From the NCBI RefSeq assembly GCF_000017405.1, contig NC_009669.1, positions 62,001 to 126,000 on the forward strand: a stretch of 64,000 nt of DNA. The letters run 5' to 3'. Positions 51,658 through 61,466 of the stretch are shown here, piece by piece. Source of the DNA: Brucella anthropi ATCC 49188. Lineage in GTDB: Bacteria; Pseudomonadota; Alphaproteobacteria; Rhizobiales; Rhizobiaceae. The notes beneath the pieces are model-generated. The model was not told where the DNA came from. It did not search any database and saw only the letters and a list, made by a program, of their open reading frames with translations. The translations under genes and the position numbers were made by a program. Positions within the stretch are counted from its first letter, which is position 1. Every line of letters begins with the position of its first letter.

Positions 51658-52423
51658 CAAGACATCAATCGCCGCTCGCTTACTTCCAGGCTTCGTTATG
51701 CTGGTTTCCGCACTGGCTGTCTGGGAGTTGTCCGTAAGGTTCTTTGCGATTTCGCCGATCCTGCTCCCGTCCCCATCGGCGGTTTGGGCGGAGTTCTGGA
51801 GAATGCCATCATTCTTTCTGTACAATGCAGGGGTGACCTTGGCCGTAACCCTGATCGGTTTTCTTCTTGCGATGGTTTTCGGGGTTCTGTTGGCAATCGT
51901 CATCGTATCGTCGAAGACGCTTGAACGACCAGTATTTTCCTTCCTCGTGGCGCTGAACTCAGTACCTAAAGTCGCACTGGCGCCGCTTTTTGTGGTCTGG
52001 ATGGGTATAGGGCCGGAACCGAAAATTGCCATTGCGGTCATGCTTGCGATCTTCGCCATCGTAATCGACACGGTTCTTGGCCTTCGATCCGTCGACCCCG
52101 ACATGGTCAATCTGGCGCGCGTCGGCCGCGCCAGCAAGTGGCAAATTCTCACGAAAATCCGGCTTCCCTGTGCTTTGCCGAGCATGTTCGCCGGGCTGAA
52201 GGTGGCGATCTCGCTAGCGCTGATCGGGGCGATCATCGGTGAGTTTGTCGGCGGCTCTTCAGGGCTCGGATTCGCAATTCTCTCGGCGCAAGGGCAATTC
52301 GATACGCCCGGCCTGTTCGTCAGTCTGGCGCTCCTCATCGCAATGGGATCGCTGTTGTTCAACATCATGGAAGGGATAGAGCGGCTGTCAATCCCTTGGC
52401 ATACGTCAGTCCGCTCTCACTGA
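51650..52423 (+). CDS. ABC transporter permease, NitT/TauT type
   Basis: 257 residues with about six membrane helices and the permease EAA-like loop (NLARVGRASKWQILTKIRLPCALPSMFAGLKVAISLALIGAIIGEF) that couples to the ATPase. ATG 51650 overlaps the ATPase gene by 8 bp. Completes the importer with the two genes upstream. Confidence 0.95.
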   Translation: MRDKTSIAARLLPGFVMLVSALAVWELSVRFFAISPILLPSPSAVWAEFWRMPSFFLYNAGVTLAVTLIGFLLAMVFGVLLAIVIVSSKTLERPVFSFLVALNSVPKVALAPLFVVWMGIGPEPKIAIAVMLAIFAIVIDTVLGLRSVDPDMVNLARVGRASKWQILTKIRLPCALPSMFAGLKVAISLALIGAIIGEFVGGSSGLGFAILSAQGQFDTPGLFVSLALLIAMGSLLFNIMEGIERLSIPWHTSVRSH

Positions 52424-52522
52424 CCAAGAAAATTCACCCATAAACCACCCAACGGACGGGGTTTACCCCGGCTGCGGGAGAACTTGACCCGATAAACGGC
52501 GCGGATGCGCAGGAGGCAAACG

Positions 52523-54595
52523 ATGGACAACGCGCGCATTGGCGTTGATATTGGCGGAACTTTCACCGACTTGGTGCTATTTGGTGACGCTGGCGAAACC
52601 TTTTTCACAAAGGTCCCCTCGACACCCGCCAAGCCTGAACAGGCTGTCCTGACCGGTATTCGTCAAATCACGGAGACGGCCGGACTGGACGTCAGCAAGG
52701 TGACTGAAGTCGTTCATGGCACGACAGTCGGTTCAAATACGCTTCTGCAAAAGGTCGGGGCCAAGACGGGCCTCATCACGACCAAGGGCTTTCGCGACGT
52801 CTTAGAAATCGGCCGCGTTCGCACGCCGACCATGTTCGATCTGAGCTGGGAAAAGGCCGTGCCGCTCATTGCGCGCCGCTTCCGCCTGGAAGTCGACGAG
52901 CGTTCGACTGCCGACGGTCGCATCCTCAAGCCGCTCAACGAGCAGGAAGTTATCGAGATCGGCCGCTTCTTCGAAAGCGAGGGCGTTGAATCCGTCGCTA
53001 TCTGCTTCCTGAACTCCTACCGCAATCCGGAAAACGAGACGCGCGCGCTCGAGGTGATGAACAAGCACTTCCCGAACATGTGGGTAACCGCTTCCGTTTC
53101 CGTTTTGCCGGAAATCCGCGAATACGAGCGCACCTCCACGACGGCGGTGAACGCTTACGTCCTGCCTTCGTTGCGCGCCTACTTCGAACGTCTCGAAAAT
53201 GGACTGCGGGAAATCGGCGTCTCGGCGCCCCTCCTGATCAGCAACTCCAACGGCGGTCTTTCAAGCGCTAAGATGGCGCAGGAAAAGCCGGTCTTCTTCA
53301 TATCCTCGGGCCGCTCCGCCGGTGTGGTTGGCGCTGGACGTCTCGGCGAGGCCATGGGTGAAAAGGATCTCGTGGTCTTTGACATGGGCGGAACAACCGC
53401 TTCCGCCTCGCTCATCCACAAGGGCGAACTGTCGCGTGCCAATGAATACGAGTTCCGCGCCGGTATTTCGACGCCGAGCCGCTTCATCAAGGCCGGCGGC
53501 TATCTCATGCGCGTGCCGACCGTCGACGTTGCCGAAGTCGGCAGCGGTGCGGGCTCCATCGCAAGCATCGACGAAGGGGGCCTCATGCACGTCGGCCCGC
53601 TGTCAGCTGGCGCCGATCCTGGCCCTGTCTGCTACGGTATAGGCGGGCAGTCTCCGACCGTCACGGACGCCAACGTCGTCCTCGGGTTTCTGCCTTCAGC
53701 GCTCGCCGGGGGCAGCATGAAACTTGACGTTGAAGGTGCTCGCGCGGCCGTAAAGCGCGACCTCGCCGACAGGCTGGGCCTGTCGATCGAGGACGCTGCT
53801 TTCGGCATCCGTGAAGTGGTCAACATCAACATGGCTCGCACCATCAAGGCAGTCACAGTAGAACGCGGCGTTGATCCACGCGACTTCGCGATCCTTGCCT
53901 TCGGCGGATCCGGCCCGGTGCACGCCTGCGACCTAGCGCGTACGCTCAACATCTCCCGCGTCATATTTCCGAAATCTCCCGGCGTCTTCACGGCAACCGG
54001 TATGCTGGCTGCCAAAGTGGAACGCTACTTCCTGCGGAGCTTGAACGGCATGCTCGACCAGCTTCCGATCGACCAGGTCAACAGCCTGCTCAGGGACATG
54101 CGTGCGGAGGCTATCGCCTCGCTGGCGGAAGAAGGCTATTCGGCCGACCAGGTCGAATGCGGCTTCGAAGCCGACCTGCGGTTTAAAGGTCAGGATTTCG
54201 AATTACCGATCGCCCTGCCGGAGACAGTCGCCGAGGGCGACCGCGAGTGGCTCCGCACCGCCTTTCGAGAGGTGTACAAGGGCATCTACGGCTATGCGTC
54301 GGATGATAGCGTCGAAATCGTCAACATCCGCCTCAACGCCAGCGGCAATACCGGCAACAGGTTGAGTTTTGTACCCCATGCTCCGGAAAGGACCGACGCC
54401 GGTCCTGAAACCCGCAAGATCTATTTCTCGCGAAGCGAGGGCTGGGTGGACACACCGATCTACGAGCGCAGCACCTTTCAGGGGGGCGTGCAGGGACCGC
54501 TGATCATTCAGAGCCCAGACACCACCATCGTCATTCCTCCGCGTGCAACGGCCGACCTCGACGCCTTCGGCAACGTTGTCGCCACCCTTGCTTGA
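52523..54595 (+). CDS. hyuA: hydantoinase/oxoprolinase subunit A (HyuA)
   Basis: 690 residues: N-terminal Hydant_A_N with nucleotide-binding GVDIGGTFTDLVLF and HGTTVGSNTLLQKVGAKTGLITTKGFRDVLEIGR, then the ASKHA-type hydantoinase A domain (VVFDMGGTTASASLI; GADPGPVCYGIGG). These enzymes open a lactam or hydantoin ring with ATP. AGGAGG precedes ATG 52523 by 6 bp. Forms the enzyme with the next gene. Confidence 0.95.
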   Translation: MDNARIGVDIGGTFTDLVLFGDAGETFFTKVPSTPAKPEQAVLTGIRQITETAGLDVSKVTEVVHGTTVGSNTLLQKVGAKTGLITTKGFRDVLEIGRVRTPTMFDLSWEKAVPLIARRFRLEVDERSTADGRILKPLNEQEVIEIGRFFESEGVESVAICFLNSYRNPENETRALEVMNKHFPNMWVTASVSVLPEIREYERTSTTAVNAYVLPSLRAYFERLENGLREIGVSAPLLISNSNGGLSSAKMAQEKPVFFISSGRSAGVVGAGRLGEAMGEKDLVVFDMGGTTASASLIHKGELSRANEYEFRAGISTPSRFIKAGGYLMRVPTVDVAEVGSGAGSIASIDEGGLMHVGPLSAGADPGPVCYGIGGQSPTVTDANVVLGFLPSALAGGSMKLDVEGARAAVKRDLADRLGLSIEDAAFGIREVVNINMARTIKAVTVERGVDPRDFAILAFGGSGPVHACDLARTLNISRVIFPKSPGVFTATGMLAAKVERYFLRSLNGMLDQLPIDQVNSLLRDMRAEAIASLAEEGYSADQVECGFEADLRFKGQDFELPIALPETVAEGDREWLRTAFREVYKGIYGYASDDSVEIVNIRLNASGNTGNRLSFVPHAPERTDAGPETRKIYFSRSEGWVDTPIYERSTFQGGVQGPLIIQSPDTTIVIPPRATADLDAFGNVVATLA

Positions 54596-54617
54596 GCCTT
54601 TCGGAAGGAACAGCCTC

Positions 54618-56351
54618 ATGGCCCATAAAACCAACGATCCGATAACCTTTGCGGTCATCAAAAATGCACTCGATACGATTGTGGACGACATGGCCTTTGC
54701 GGTCATGCGCACCGCCCGCTCCCCGATTGTCCGTGATGTTCTCGACTACTCCGTGACGCTTTGCGACAAGCATGGGCGCATCCTCTCACAGGCAAAAACG
54801 GTCGCCTTGCATCTTGGCGCCGTGCCGGATGCAATGGATGTGATCATGGCAAAGTACGCCGACGACCTTGCGCCCGGCGATGTGATCATCTTCAACGACC
54901 CCTATGAGGGCGGCATGCACCTGCCGGACATTTTCATGATCCGGCCCATCTTCCACGCCGATAGGCTTCGCGGCTTCTCGGTGGTCATCGCGCATCACTG
55001 CGACGTCGGCGGCCGCGTCCCTGGCTCGAATGCCGCGGATTCGACCGAGATCTACCAGGAAGGCCTTCGTATTGCGCCGATGAAGCTCTACGAAAAGGGC
55101 GTGGTCAACGAAACGCTAATGCGCATTATTACCAAAAACGTGCGCCTGCCAGAGCTGGTCCTCGGCGACCTTGAAGCGCAATTCGCGACGTGCAATCTCG
55201 GCGAACGGGAATTGCTTCGCCTCATCGAGCGCTACGGTGCCGACGAACTGGACAGCTATTTCGATGATCTGATCGACTACGGCGAGCAACTTACGCGTGC
55301 CGCTATCCGCTCGTGGCCGGATGGTGACTACTATTTCGAGGATTTCATCGACGGCGACGGGTTTTCCACGGACGCAATCCCGATCAAGGTCAAGCTCACT
55401 GTCAAGGGTGATCACCTCGATGTCGATTTCGCGGGATCCTCACCGCAGGTGAAGGGCGCGATCAACTCGACACTGTCCTTCGTCAAGTCCGCTACCTATC
55501 TGTCAGTGCGCTGTGCGCTCGACGCTGAGGTGCCGAACAATGCCGGCGTGTATCGCGCCATCACCATCTCCGCCCCGGAAGGCTCTATCCTCAACCCGCA
55601 GATGCCGGCGCCGGTGGCTGCCCGGGCTCTGACCGGCTATCGCGTGGTTGACACGGTCCTAGGAGCATTGTCGCAGATCGCTCCCAAAAAGGTCATGGCG
55701 GCAGGTGAGGGCGGCAACACGGTTCTGGCCTTCGGCGGCTGGGATAAGGAAACTCGCGAACCGTTCGTTCTTGTCGACATGATCAACGGCGCCTGGGGTG
55801 GCCGCTGGAACAAGGACGGTGTCGAGGGCGTCACCAATCCCTCGCAGAACATGTCGAACCTGCCGGTGGAAACGCTGGAAGTCCGCTACCCTCTTATGAT
55901 GGACGAGTACAGCCTGCGTCCCGATTCCTGCGGGGCCGGCGAATACCGCGGCGGTCTCGGCCTTATCCGGACTTACCGCCTGCTCGCCGAAGAAGCCGTT
56001 CTGCAGATACGCGCAGACCGGCACGATCACGCGCCCTATGGACTGTTCGGAGGCAAGCCCGCCGCACCTTGCGTCAATATCCTCGATCCGGAGGGCGAAA
56101 ACACGCGCCTTCCGGCCAAGATCACCCGCACCATCGGACGCGATGTCGTCATCCGACACGAACAGGCCGGCGGCGGTGGATACGGCGATCCGCTCAAGCG
56201 CTCGCTCGATCTGATCGCTGACGATCTTTCCAACGGCAAAATCACTGCCGACTTCGCCCGCAACCACCACGGTATCGTGTTTGAGGACGACGGCATCACT
56301 ATCAATGCAGCTGCAACCGGCGCAAGACGCGCACAGGAGGCTTTCGCGTGA
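54618..56351 (+). CDS. hyuB: hydantoinase/oxoprolinase subunit B (HyuB)
   Basis: 577-residue HyuB-family subunit: PITFAVIKNALDTIVDDMAFAVMRTARSPIVRDVLDYSVTLCD at the N-terminus, GGMHLPDIFMIRPIF, SPQVKGAINSTLSFVKSATYLSVRC, and the closing GGGGYGDPLKR. CGGAAGGAA precedes ATG 54618. Full length, presumably a heteromer with HyuA. Its stop overlaps the next GTG start. Confidence 0.95.
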   Translation: MAHKTNDPITFAVIKNALDTIVDDMAFAVMRTARSPIVRDVLDYSVTLCDKHGRILSQAKTVALHLGAVPDAMDVIMAKYADDLAPGDVIIFNDPYEGGMHLPDIFMIRPIFHADRLRGFSVVIAHHCDVGGRVPGSNAADSTEIYQEGLRIAPMKLYEKGVVNETLMRIITKNVRLPELVLGDLEAQFATCNLGERELLRLIERYGADELDSYFDDLIDYGEQLTRAAIRSWPDGDYYFEDFIDGDGFSTDAIPIKVKLTVKGDHLDVDFAGSSPQVKGAINSTLSFVKSATYLSVRCALDAEVPNNAGVYRAITISAPEGSILNPQMPAPVAARALTGYRVVDTVLGALSQIAPKKVMAAGEGGNTVLAFGGWDKETREPFVLVDMINGAWGGRWNKDGVEGVTNPSQNMSNLPVETLEVRYPLMMDEYSLRPDSCGAGEYRGGLGLIRTYRLLAEEAVLQIRADRHDHAPYGLFGGKPAAPCVNILDPEGENTRLPAKITRTIGRDVVIRHEQAGGGGYGDPLKRSLDLIADDLSNGKITADFARNHHGIVFEDDGITINAAATGARRAQEAFA

Positions 56352-57184
56352 CCCAGTACGATCTTACACGCTTTGCGATCAATCAGATCACGACCCCAAA
56401 GTGGGCCATGCCTCAGGCGATCGAAGGCTATTCGCGCCAGGGAATCAAGGGCATCGCGGTGTGGCGTAATTTCTTGGAGGATTACGGCGTGATGCAAACC
56501 GCGAAGCATTTGCGCGATGCTCAAATGTGGGTTGCCTCACTCTGCACGAGTGCATGGGTCAGCGAAACCGATCCGGCAGCATACCGAGCAAAAATTGCTG
56601 AGAACCGCCGCATCATTGATCAGGCAGCAACGATCGGCGCACCCTGTGTCGTCATGGTGGTGGGAGGTATTCCGAAAGGTGACAAGGATCTGGCCGGTCA
56701 GCGAAGACGCATTCATGACGCTCTGGCCGAACTTGCCCCTTACGCGGAGGCATCAGGTGTGAAACTTGGGCTCGAGCCGTTACATCCAATGTATTGCGGC
56801 GATCGTAGCGCGCTGAACCTGATCACGGATGCCAATGATCTTATCGACGAGTTAGGTGACAAAGCTGCCAGCCTGGTCGCGGACGTCTATCATTGCTGGT
56901 GGGACCCCGCATTTGAGCGAGAGCTTCGCCGTGCCGGGAAAGACCGCATCCACACGTTCCACTATTGCGACTGGCTAGTCCCGACGCGGAATCTCCGCGA
57001 TCGTGGCATGTTGGGCGATGGGGTGATTGATTTCGCTACCATTCGGGGATGGCTTGATGACATCGGTTACGACGGTCCGTTCGAGCTGGAACTCTTCTCT
57101 GAACTGGACTGGTGGGAACGGGATCCGGAAGAGACTGTACGTATCGCCATCGAGCGTTGTGGCCCATTCGTAGGCCCGCGCTAA
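56348..57184 (+). CDS. TIM-barrel sugar-phosphate isomerase/epimerase family protein
   Basis: 278 residues of the AP-endonuclease-2/xylose-isomerase-like fold: VVMVVGGIPKGDKDL, GLEPLHPMYCGDRSALN (metal-binding Glu), LVADVYHCWWDP and FELELFSELDWW. The acidic and His residues that bind a divalent metal are present. GTG start overlaps the HyuB stop (GTGA). It likely rearranges an intermediate of the pathway. Confidence 0.9.
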   Translation: MTQYDLTRFAINQITTPKWAMPQAIEGYSRQGIKGIAVWRNFLEDYGVMQTAKHLRDAQMWVASLCTSAWVSETDPAAYRAKIAENRRIIDQAATIGAPCVVMVVGGIPKGDKDLAGQRRRIHDALAELAPYAEASGVKLGLEPLHPMYCGDRSALNLITDANDLIDELGDKAASLVADVYHCWWDPAFERELRRAGKDRIHTFHYCDWLVPTRNLRDRGMLGDGVIDFATIRGWLDDIGYDGPFELELFSELDWWERDPEETVRIAIERCGPFVGPR

Positions 57185-57264
57185 TATCGCGTCTGGCCCG
57201 CGAGCTTGTGGGTCGGACGTTCCCTAACCGCCTGTTTGATCAGGCTTCGATTCAGGAGACCCTG

Positions 57265-58032
57265 ATGACAGACCAGAGCTTCATTTCGATACGAAACCTG
57301 CAAAAAAGCTATGCGCAGGGACAGATTAAAGTCCTGAATGGCTTGAACCTCGACATGCAGAAAACTGACCGCTTGCTCGTAATCGGTCCCAGCGGCGGAG
57401 GAAAGAGTACGCTTCTCCGCTGCGTCATGGGGCTCGAAGATGTCCAGGGCGGTGAGATCAAAGTTGACGGCAAAAACTATATCGCCGGCGCGCCGATAAA
57501 GACGACCATCAACGCCGAAATGCAAAAGCAGATCGGTATGGTTTTTCAGAGTTACACGCTCTTTCCTCATCTCACCGTGCTTGGCAACCTCACTCTTGCG
57601 CCCGTTCGGTCACGTGGCGTGAGGCGTGATGAGGCAGAAGCGCGCGCACTCGAATTGCTCAACCGGTTTGGGCTCAAGGCCAAGGCCAAGGCCTATCCGG
57701 CTGCTCTTTCCGGCGGTCAGAAACAGCGCGTCGCGATCGCAAGGGCGTTGATGCTCGACCCGAAACTGATGCTGTTCGATGAAGTGACATCGGCACTCGA
57801 TCCGGAACTCGTGAACGAAGTGATTAGCATGGTGACCGAGCTCGCGGACGGCGGCATGCCGATGATGATCGTCACGCACGATATGTGGTTCGCAAAGAAG
57901 ATCGCAACTCGAGTGGTCTTCTGCGATGGCGGTGTCGTTGCCGATGACGCTCCACCTGACGAATTCTTCCGTGCGCCGAAGACCGCCAGGGCGCGTGACT
58001 TCATCCACAACGTGCTGCATGCAGATCGCTGA
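57265..58032 (+). CDS. ABC transporter ATPase, polar amino acid type
   Basis: 255 residues: Walker A IGPSGGGKSTLLR, Q-loop VFQSYTLFPHL, signature LSGGQKQRVAIARAL, Walker B LMLFDEVTSALDP, His switch VTHDM. GlnQ/HisP family. CAGGAGA precedes ATG 57265. Works with the two permeases downstream and the binding protein at 60532. Confidence 0.95.
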   Translation: MTDQSFISIRNLQKSYAQGQIKVLNGLNLDMQKTDRLLVIGPSGGGKSTLLRCVMGLEDVQGGEIKVDGKNYIAGAPIKTTINAEMQKQIGMVFQSYTLFPHLTVLGNLTLAPVRSRGVRRDEAEARALELLNRFGLKAKAKAYPAALSGGQKQRVAIARALMLDPKLMLFDEVTSALDPELVNEVISMVTELADGGMPMMIVTHDMWFAKKIATRVVFCDGGVVADDAPPDEFFRAPKTARARDFIHNVLHADR

Positions 58033-58047
58033 GATGGACGAACGACC

Positions 58048-58716
58048 ATGCAAAACATCGATTTCTTTTTCGTCCTCAATGCCTGGCCAGCGCTTCTGGA
58101 GGGATTAAAAATCACCCTCCAGCTCACGGTGTGGGCAAACATCATCGGGCTTGTTGCCGGGTTTCCCCTAGCCCTGCTCTCGAATGCCCGCATCGCACCG
58201 ATACGGTGGATCGCGCGCTTCTATATCGACCTGTTTCGTTGTACGCCCGTCCTCGTTCAGGTCGTATGGTTCTTCTTCTGTATACCGATGATCTTCGAGG
58301 TGTGGTGGTCGCCGGTATTCATGGGTGTCCTCATCCTCGGAATGAACCAAACGGCGTTCAACGGTGAAGCATTCAGGGCTGCCATCCAGTCCATTCCCGC
58401 AGCGCAAAGGGATGCTGGTGTCGCACTTGGCCTCGGCCGTTGGAACTACACTAGATACATCGTGCTACCCCAGGCAATCAGGACCGCGACGCCGGTCCTG
58501 ATCACAAATGCGATTGGTATCTTTCAGCAAAGCTCGCTTGTTGCACTCGTGGGTGTTGCCGACCTGATGTATCAGGGCAAGCAGCTCTCGACCCAGACCT
58601 ACCGCCCAATCGAGACGTTTACCTTCCTCGCGGCATTTTATCTGGTTGTCGCAATCCCCTTTGGTCGTCTAGCCGCGTTCTTTGAACACCGGCTGGAGCG
58701 TATGAACAAGGTGTAA
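58048..58716 (+). CDS. ABC transporter permease 1, polar amino acid type
   Basis: 222 residues, HisM-like, with about five membrane helices and the coupling loop (AQRDAGVALGLGRWNYTRYIVLPQAIRTATPVL). Starts 15 bp after the ATPase. Pairs with the next permease. Confidence 0.94.
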   Translation: MQNIDFFFVLNAWPALLEGLKITLQLTVWANIIGLVAGFPLALLSNARIAPIRWIARFYIDLFRCTPVLVQVVWFFFCIPMIFEVWWSPVFMGVLILGMNQTAFNGEAFRAAIQSIPAAQRDAGVALGLGRWNYTRYIVLPQAIRTATPVLITNAIGIFQQSSLVALVGVADLMYQGKQLSTQTYRPIETFTFLAAFYLVVAIPFGRLAAFFEHRLERMNKV

Positions 58717-58720
58717 GATC

Positions 58721-59389
58721 ATGCAAGATCTCGATTTCTCTGTTGTTCTGCAATACGGCCCGGCGTTGCTCAAAGGGCTCGTTCTGACCCTCCAGATTAC
58801 GGTGCTTTGCGGATTGGCAAGCGTTGTGTTCGGCTTTCTCATCGGTGTTGGACGCAAGTCCAACGTTCGACCGGTCCGCTGGGCCTGCTCTCTCTATGTC
58901 GAGGTGCTGCGCGGTACGCCGGTCCTGATCACCTTGTTCTGGGTCTTCTTCTGTTTCCCGATCATTTTCGACGTTGAACTCAGTCCCTTCATCTCGGCCG
59001 TGATTGCCCTGACACTCTATACATCGGCGATCACCAGCGAGTCCTTTCGGGCTGCCTTAGGGTCGATCGGGCAAGATCAGCACGATGCTTGCAAAGCGCT
59101 TGGTCTGAGCCGTTTTTCGAAGATGATGTATGTGGTCGCGCCACAGACAATCGTACGCGCCATTCCCAATCTAATGTCGAACCTGGTGAGCCTCTTCAAG
59201 GAGAGTGCGCTCGTTTCGGCAGTCGGCGTGGTCGAACTTATGTACACGGCCCAAAACATATCGAACGTGACTGCGAGGCCTGTCGAGGTACTGACGACCG
59301 CGGCTCTCGTCTACTTCGTTATCGGCTGGGTGCTCACGCGACTGGTCAATGCCGCGGAAACGCGCCTGCTCGTCAAAATGGCAGTGTGA
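58721..59389 (+). CDS. ABC transporter permease 2, polar amino acid type
   Basis: 222 residues, paralogous to the previous permease in length and layout (QHDACKALGLSRFSKMMYVVAPQTIVRAIPNLM coupling loop). Starts 4 bp after it. The two form the heterodimeric channel. Confidence 0.94.
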   Translation: MQDLDFSVVLQYGPALLKGLVLTLQITVLCGLASVVFGFLIGVGRKSNVRPVRWACSLYVEVLRGTPVLITLFWVFFCFPIIFDVELSPFISAVIALTLYTSAITSESFRAALGSIGQDQHDACKALGLSRFSKMMYVVAPQTIVRAIPNLMSNLVSLFKESALVSAVGVVELMYTAQNISNVTARPVEVLTTAALVYFVIGWVLTRLVNAAETRLLVKMAV

Positions 59390-59477
59390 ACCCTCAAGGC
59401 AAACGGGCCCACCGTTAAGGTGCCCACCTTCACGCTTAGCCGCGTGACATGAAAGAAGATTTTTAAGGAGATCAGCA

Positions 59478-60272
59478 ATGGCAAGTACAAATGAACAAAC
59501 CTCTTCGCCGCTCGCGGTTGTCACCGGCGGCGCAAGCGGGATTGGCGAGGCCAGTGTGCGCGGTTTCGTGTCTGCCGGCTGGCGGGTTGTTATCGCAGAC
59601 ATCAACGACGAACGGGGAAAGGCAATCGCTGCCGAATTGGGTGCCGCGGTCAGCTACCGTCATCTTGATGTGTCTGACGAGCAGGCGGTGACGCAATTCA
59701 AAGAGGCAGTCTATGCAGAGCATGGGCTTGTGTCGGCACTTGTGAACTCTGGCGGCATTTTGCAGAACGCCACCAGGGTGACGAAAATGCCGGTCGAGGA
59801 ATTCGATCGCATCATCGACGTCAACCTTCGCGGAACGATGCTCACTGCGCGCGCCTTCGGCGAGCAGATGGCGCAATCGGGCGGCGGATCGATTGTGAAC
59901 CTCTGCTCGCTGACCACTTTCCAGCCCTGGCCACAGCCGGCATATGCCATGAGCAAATCGGCGCTGAAGATGCTGACCGAAATCATGGCCGCCGAACTTG
60001 GTCCGCAGGGTGTCCGTGTCAATGCGGTAGCGCCCGGATATACGATGACCGAGGCGATGAAGAGCCGCATCGATCGCGGCGAACGCGACCCCTCTGTTGT
60101 CATTTCCAGATCCGCGCTGCGACGGTTCGTCGAGCCGAGGGAGGTTGCAGATGCAATCTTCTTCCTGTGCTCTCCGTCCGCGTCCGCCATCACCGGGATC
60201 ACCATTCCAATCGATGCGGGCTGGCTGGTCTATACGTCCTATATGAGCGCGGCCGCGCGACCCGCGGACTAA
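59478..60272 (+). CDS. SDR-family NAD(P)-dependent oxidoreductase
   Basis: 264 residues, classical short-chain dehydrogenase: cofactor motif VVTGGASGIGEA near residues 14-25, NSGG, catalytic Ser in NLCSLTT and YAMSK (Tyr-x-x-x-Lys), and PGYTMTEAM. AAGGAG precedes ATG 59478 at the usual distance. Likely oxidises or reduces a hydroxyl/keto group of the intermediate. Confidence 0.94.
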   Translation: MASTNEQTSSPLAVVTGGASGIGEASVRGFVSAGWRVVIADINDERGKAIAAELGAAVSYRHLDVSDEQAVTQFKEAVYAEHGLVSALVNSGGILQNATRVTKMPVEEFDRIIDVNLRGTMLTARAFGEQMAQSGGGSIVNLCSLTTFQPWPQPAYAMSKSALKMLTEIMAAELGPQGVRVNAVAPGYTMTEAMKSRIDRGERDPSVVISRSALRRFVEPREVADAIFFLCSPSASAITGITIPIDAGWLVYTSYMSAAARPAD

Positions 60273-60287
60273 CACCGCGGGTAGCAA

Positions 60288-60315
60288 CCGGCTCCCGACA
60301 CATCACGGGAGCCGG
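60288..60315 (+). terminator. strong hairpin after the SDR gene
   Basis: CCGGCTCCCG / CGGGAGCCGG, 10-bp perfect stem, 8-nt loop, no T-run. It separates the SDR transcript from the binding-protein promoter and may stabilise the 3' end. Confidence 0.6.
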
Positions 60316-60374
60316 CCGAGCCTCTAGTGCAGACCATCGCATCGAAAAAATTCTGGCCGAACCCTCAAAGGGCT

Positions 60375-60386
60375 ATTGTCGACAAT
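60375..60386. promoter_or_regulatory. candidate GntR (FCD-type) operator
   Basis: ATTGTCGACAAT, a perfect 12-bp palindrome of the TTGTnnACAA kind bound by GntR/FadR-FCD regulators. It lies in the promoter region of the binding protein at 60532; the GntR gene is at 63265. Confidence 0.5.
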
Positions 60387-60531
60387 GACAATCGGTGCCA
60401 AGATTGTTTTTGACAGGCCGAGCGCCGATTAGACACGATCGAAAGGAAACCAACCTAGCAGAACCCACCGAACAGATGCATGCGAATAAAAGCAATCAAC
60501 GGAACAGCAGCAACAATTTGGGAGTGTTAAA

Positions 60532-61359
60532 ATGAAACTTACGAAGCTCATCACCGGGTTGATCCTCGGCGCGACAGTTCTCGCCGGAGCAGGTCAGGCC
60601 TATGCCCAGTCTGCCGAAGGTTACTGGCAGGAAATCCAGAAGCGCGGAACGCTCCGGTGCGGCGCGGCAGTCGCGCCCCCGCACGTTATTCGCGATCCTC
60701 AAAGCGGCGAATACAGCGGTACATTCGTCGACCTCTGCAAGAAGTTTGCTCAGGACGCCCTTGGCGTAAAAGCTGAAATCGTCGACACGACCTGGGACAA
60801 CATCGTTGCCGGCCTGCAGGCCAATCGCTGGGACCTGTCCATGGCTTTGAACCAGAATCCCAAGCGGGCTATGGCGATCGCCTTCAGTCACCCGGTCGTT
60901 CAGTACGAAGTTTCCGGCGTTTACGACAAGGCAAATCCGAAGTTCTCCACGGCACCGAAGTCTATCGCAGATCTCGACGTCGCCGGCGTGACGATCATCA
61001 TCATGTCGGGCACGGCAATCGACGGAACACTGACGCGCCAGATCAAGAATGCAACGATCCTGCGCCTGCCCGATATCGATGCCACTCGCCTGGCGCTCTC
61101 TTCACGGAGAGGCGACATCCTCGTCGATGACAGCGACAGCAACACGCTGTTTTCAGCGACGGGCAAGGATCGCTGGGTGACGCTTAACCCCGAGCCTGCA
61201 ATTTCGAAGCAGGGCATCGCATTTGGCCTGCGTCGTGATGCTTCGTATTCGGATATCCAGTCGCTGAACTTCTTCATCCAGGAGCAGACCGCGATAGGCG
61301 AAGTCGACCGCATCGCGAGCGGATACATCGACAAGCTCGCAGCCGAAATCAAGAAATAG
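60532..61359 (+). CDS. ABC transporter substrate-binding protein, polar amino acid type
   Basis: 275 residues with a signal peptide (ILGATVLAGAGQAYAQ) and an SBP_bac_3 fold (QKRGTLRCGAAVAPPHVIRDPQSGEYSGTFVDLCKKFAQDAL ... WDNIVAGLQANRWDLSMALN). Own promoter region with a GntR-type palindrome; belongs to the ATPase-permease set at 57265-59389, separated from it by the SDR gene. Ligand probably a polar, possibly acidic, molecule. Confidence 0.93.
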   Translation: MKLTKLITGLILGATVLAGAGQAYAQSAEGYWQEIQKRGTLRCGAAVAPPHVIRDPQSGEYSGTFVDLCKKFAQDALGVKAEIVDTTWDNIVAGLQANRWDLSMALNQNPKRAMAIAFSHPVVQYEVSGVYDKANPKFSTAPKSIADLDVAGVTIIIMSGTAIDGTLTRQIKNATILRLPDIDATRLALSSRRGDILVDDSDSNTLFSATGKDRWVTLNPEPAISKQGIAFGLRRDASYSDIQSLNFFIQEQTAIGEVDRIASGYIDKLAAEIKK

Positions 61360-61466
61360 CAACATTCTGGCGAGGAGCTGCAATCTGCGGCGTCTCGCCA
61401 ATACCGTTCCGACGAATAGTGAATGCAACCCATCGCTCTCGAAGATGGCGGGGAGGGGTGCTTCGA

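Noticed and set aside
51571..52368. 265-codon minus-strand open frame opposite the NitT/TauT permease
   Set aside because: Shadow of a well-supported permease in GC-rich DNA; Ser/Thr/Arg-rich composition and no ribosome binding site.
59472..60287. 271-codon minus-strand open frame opposite the SDR gene
   Set aside because: His/Arg/Gly-rich shadow frame; the plus strand has a complete SDR with motifs and ribosome binding site.
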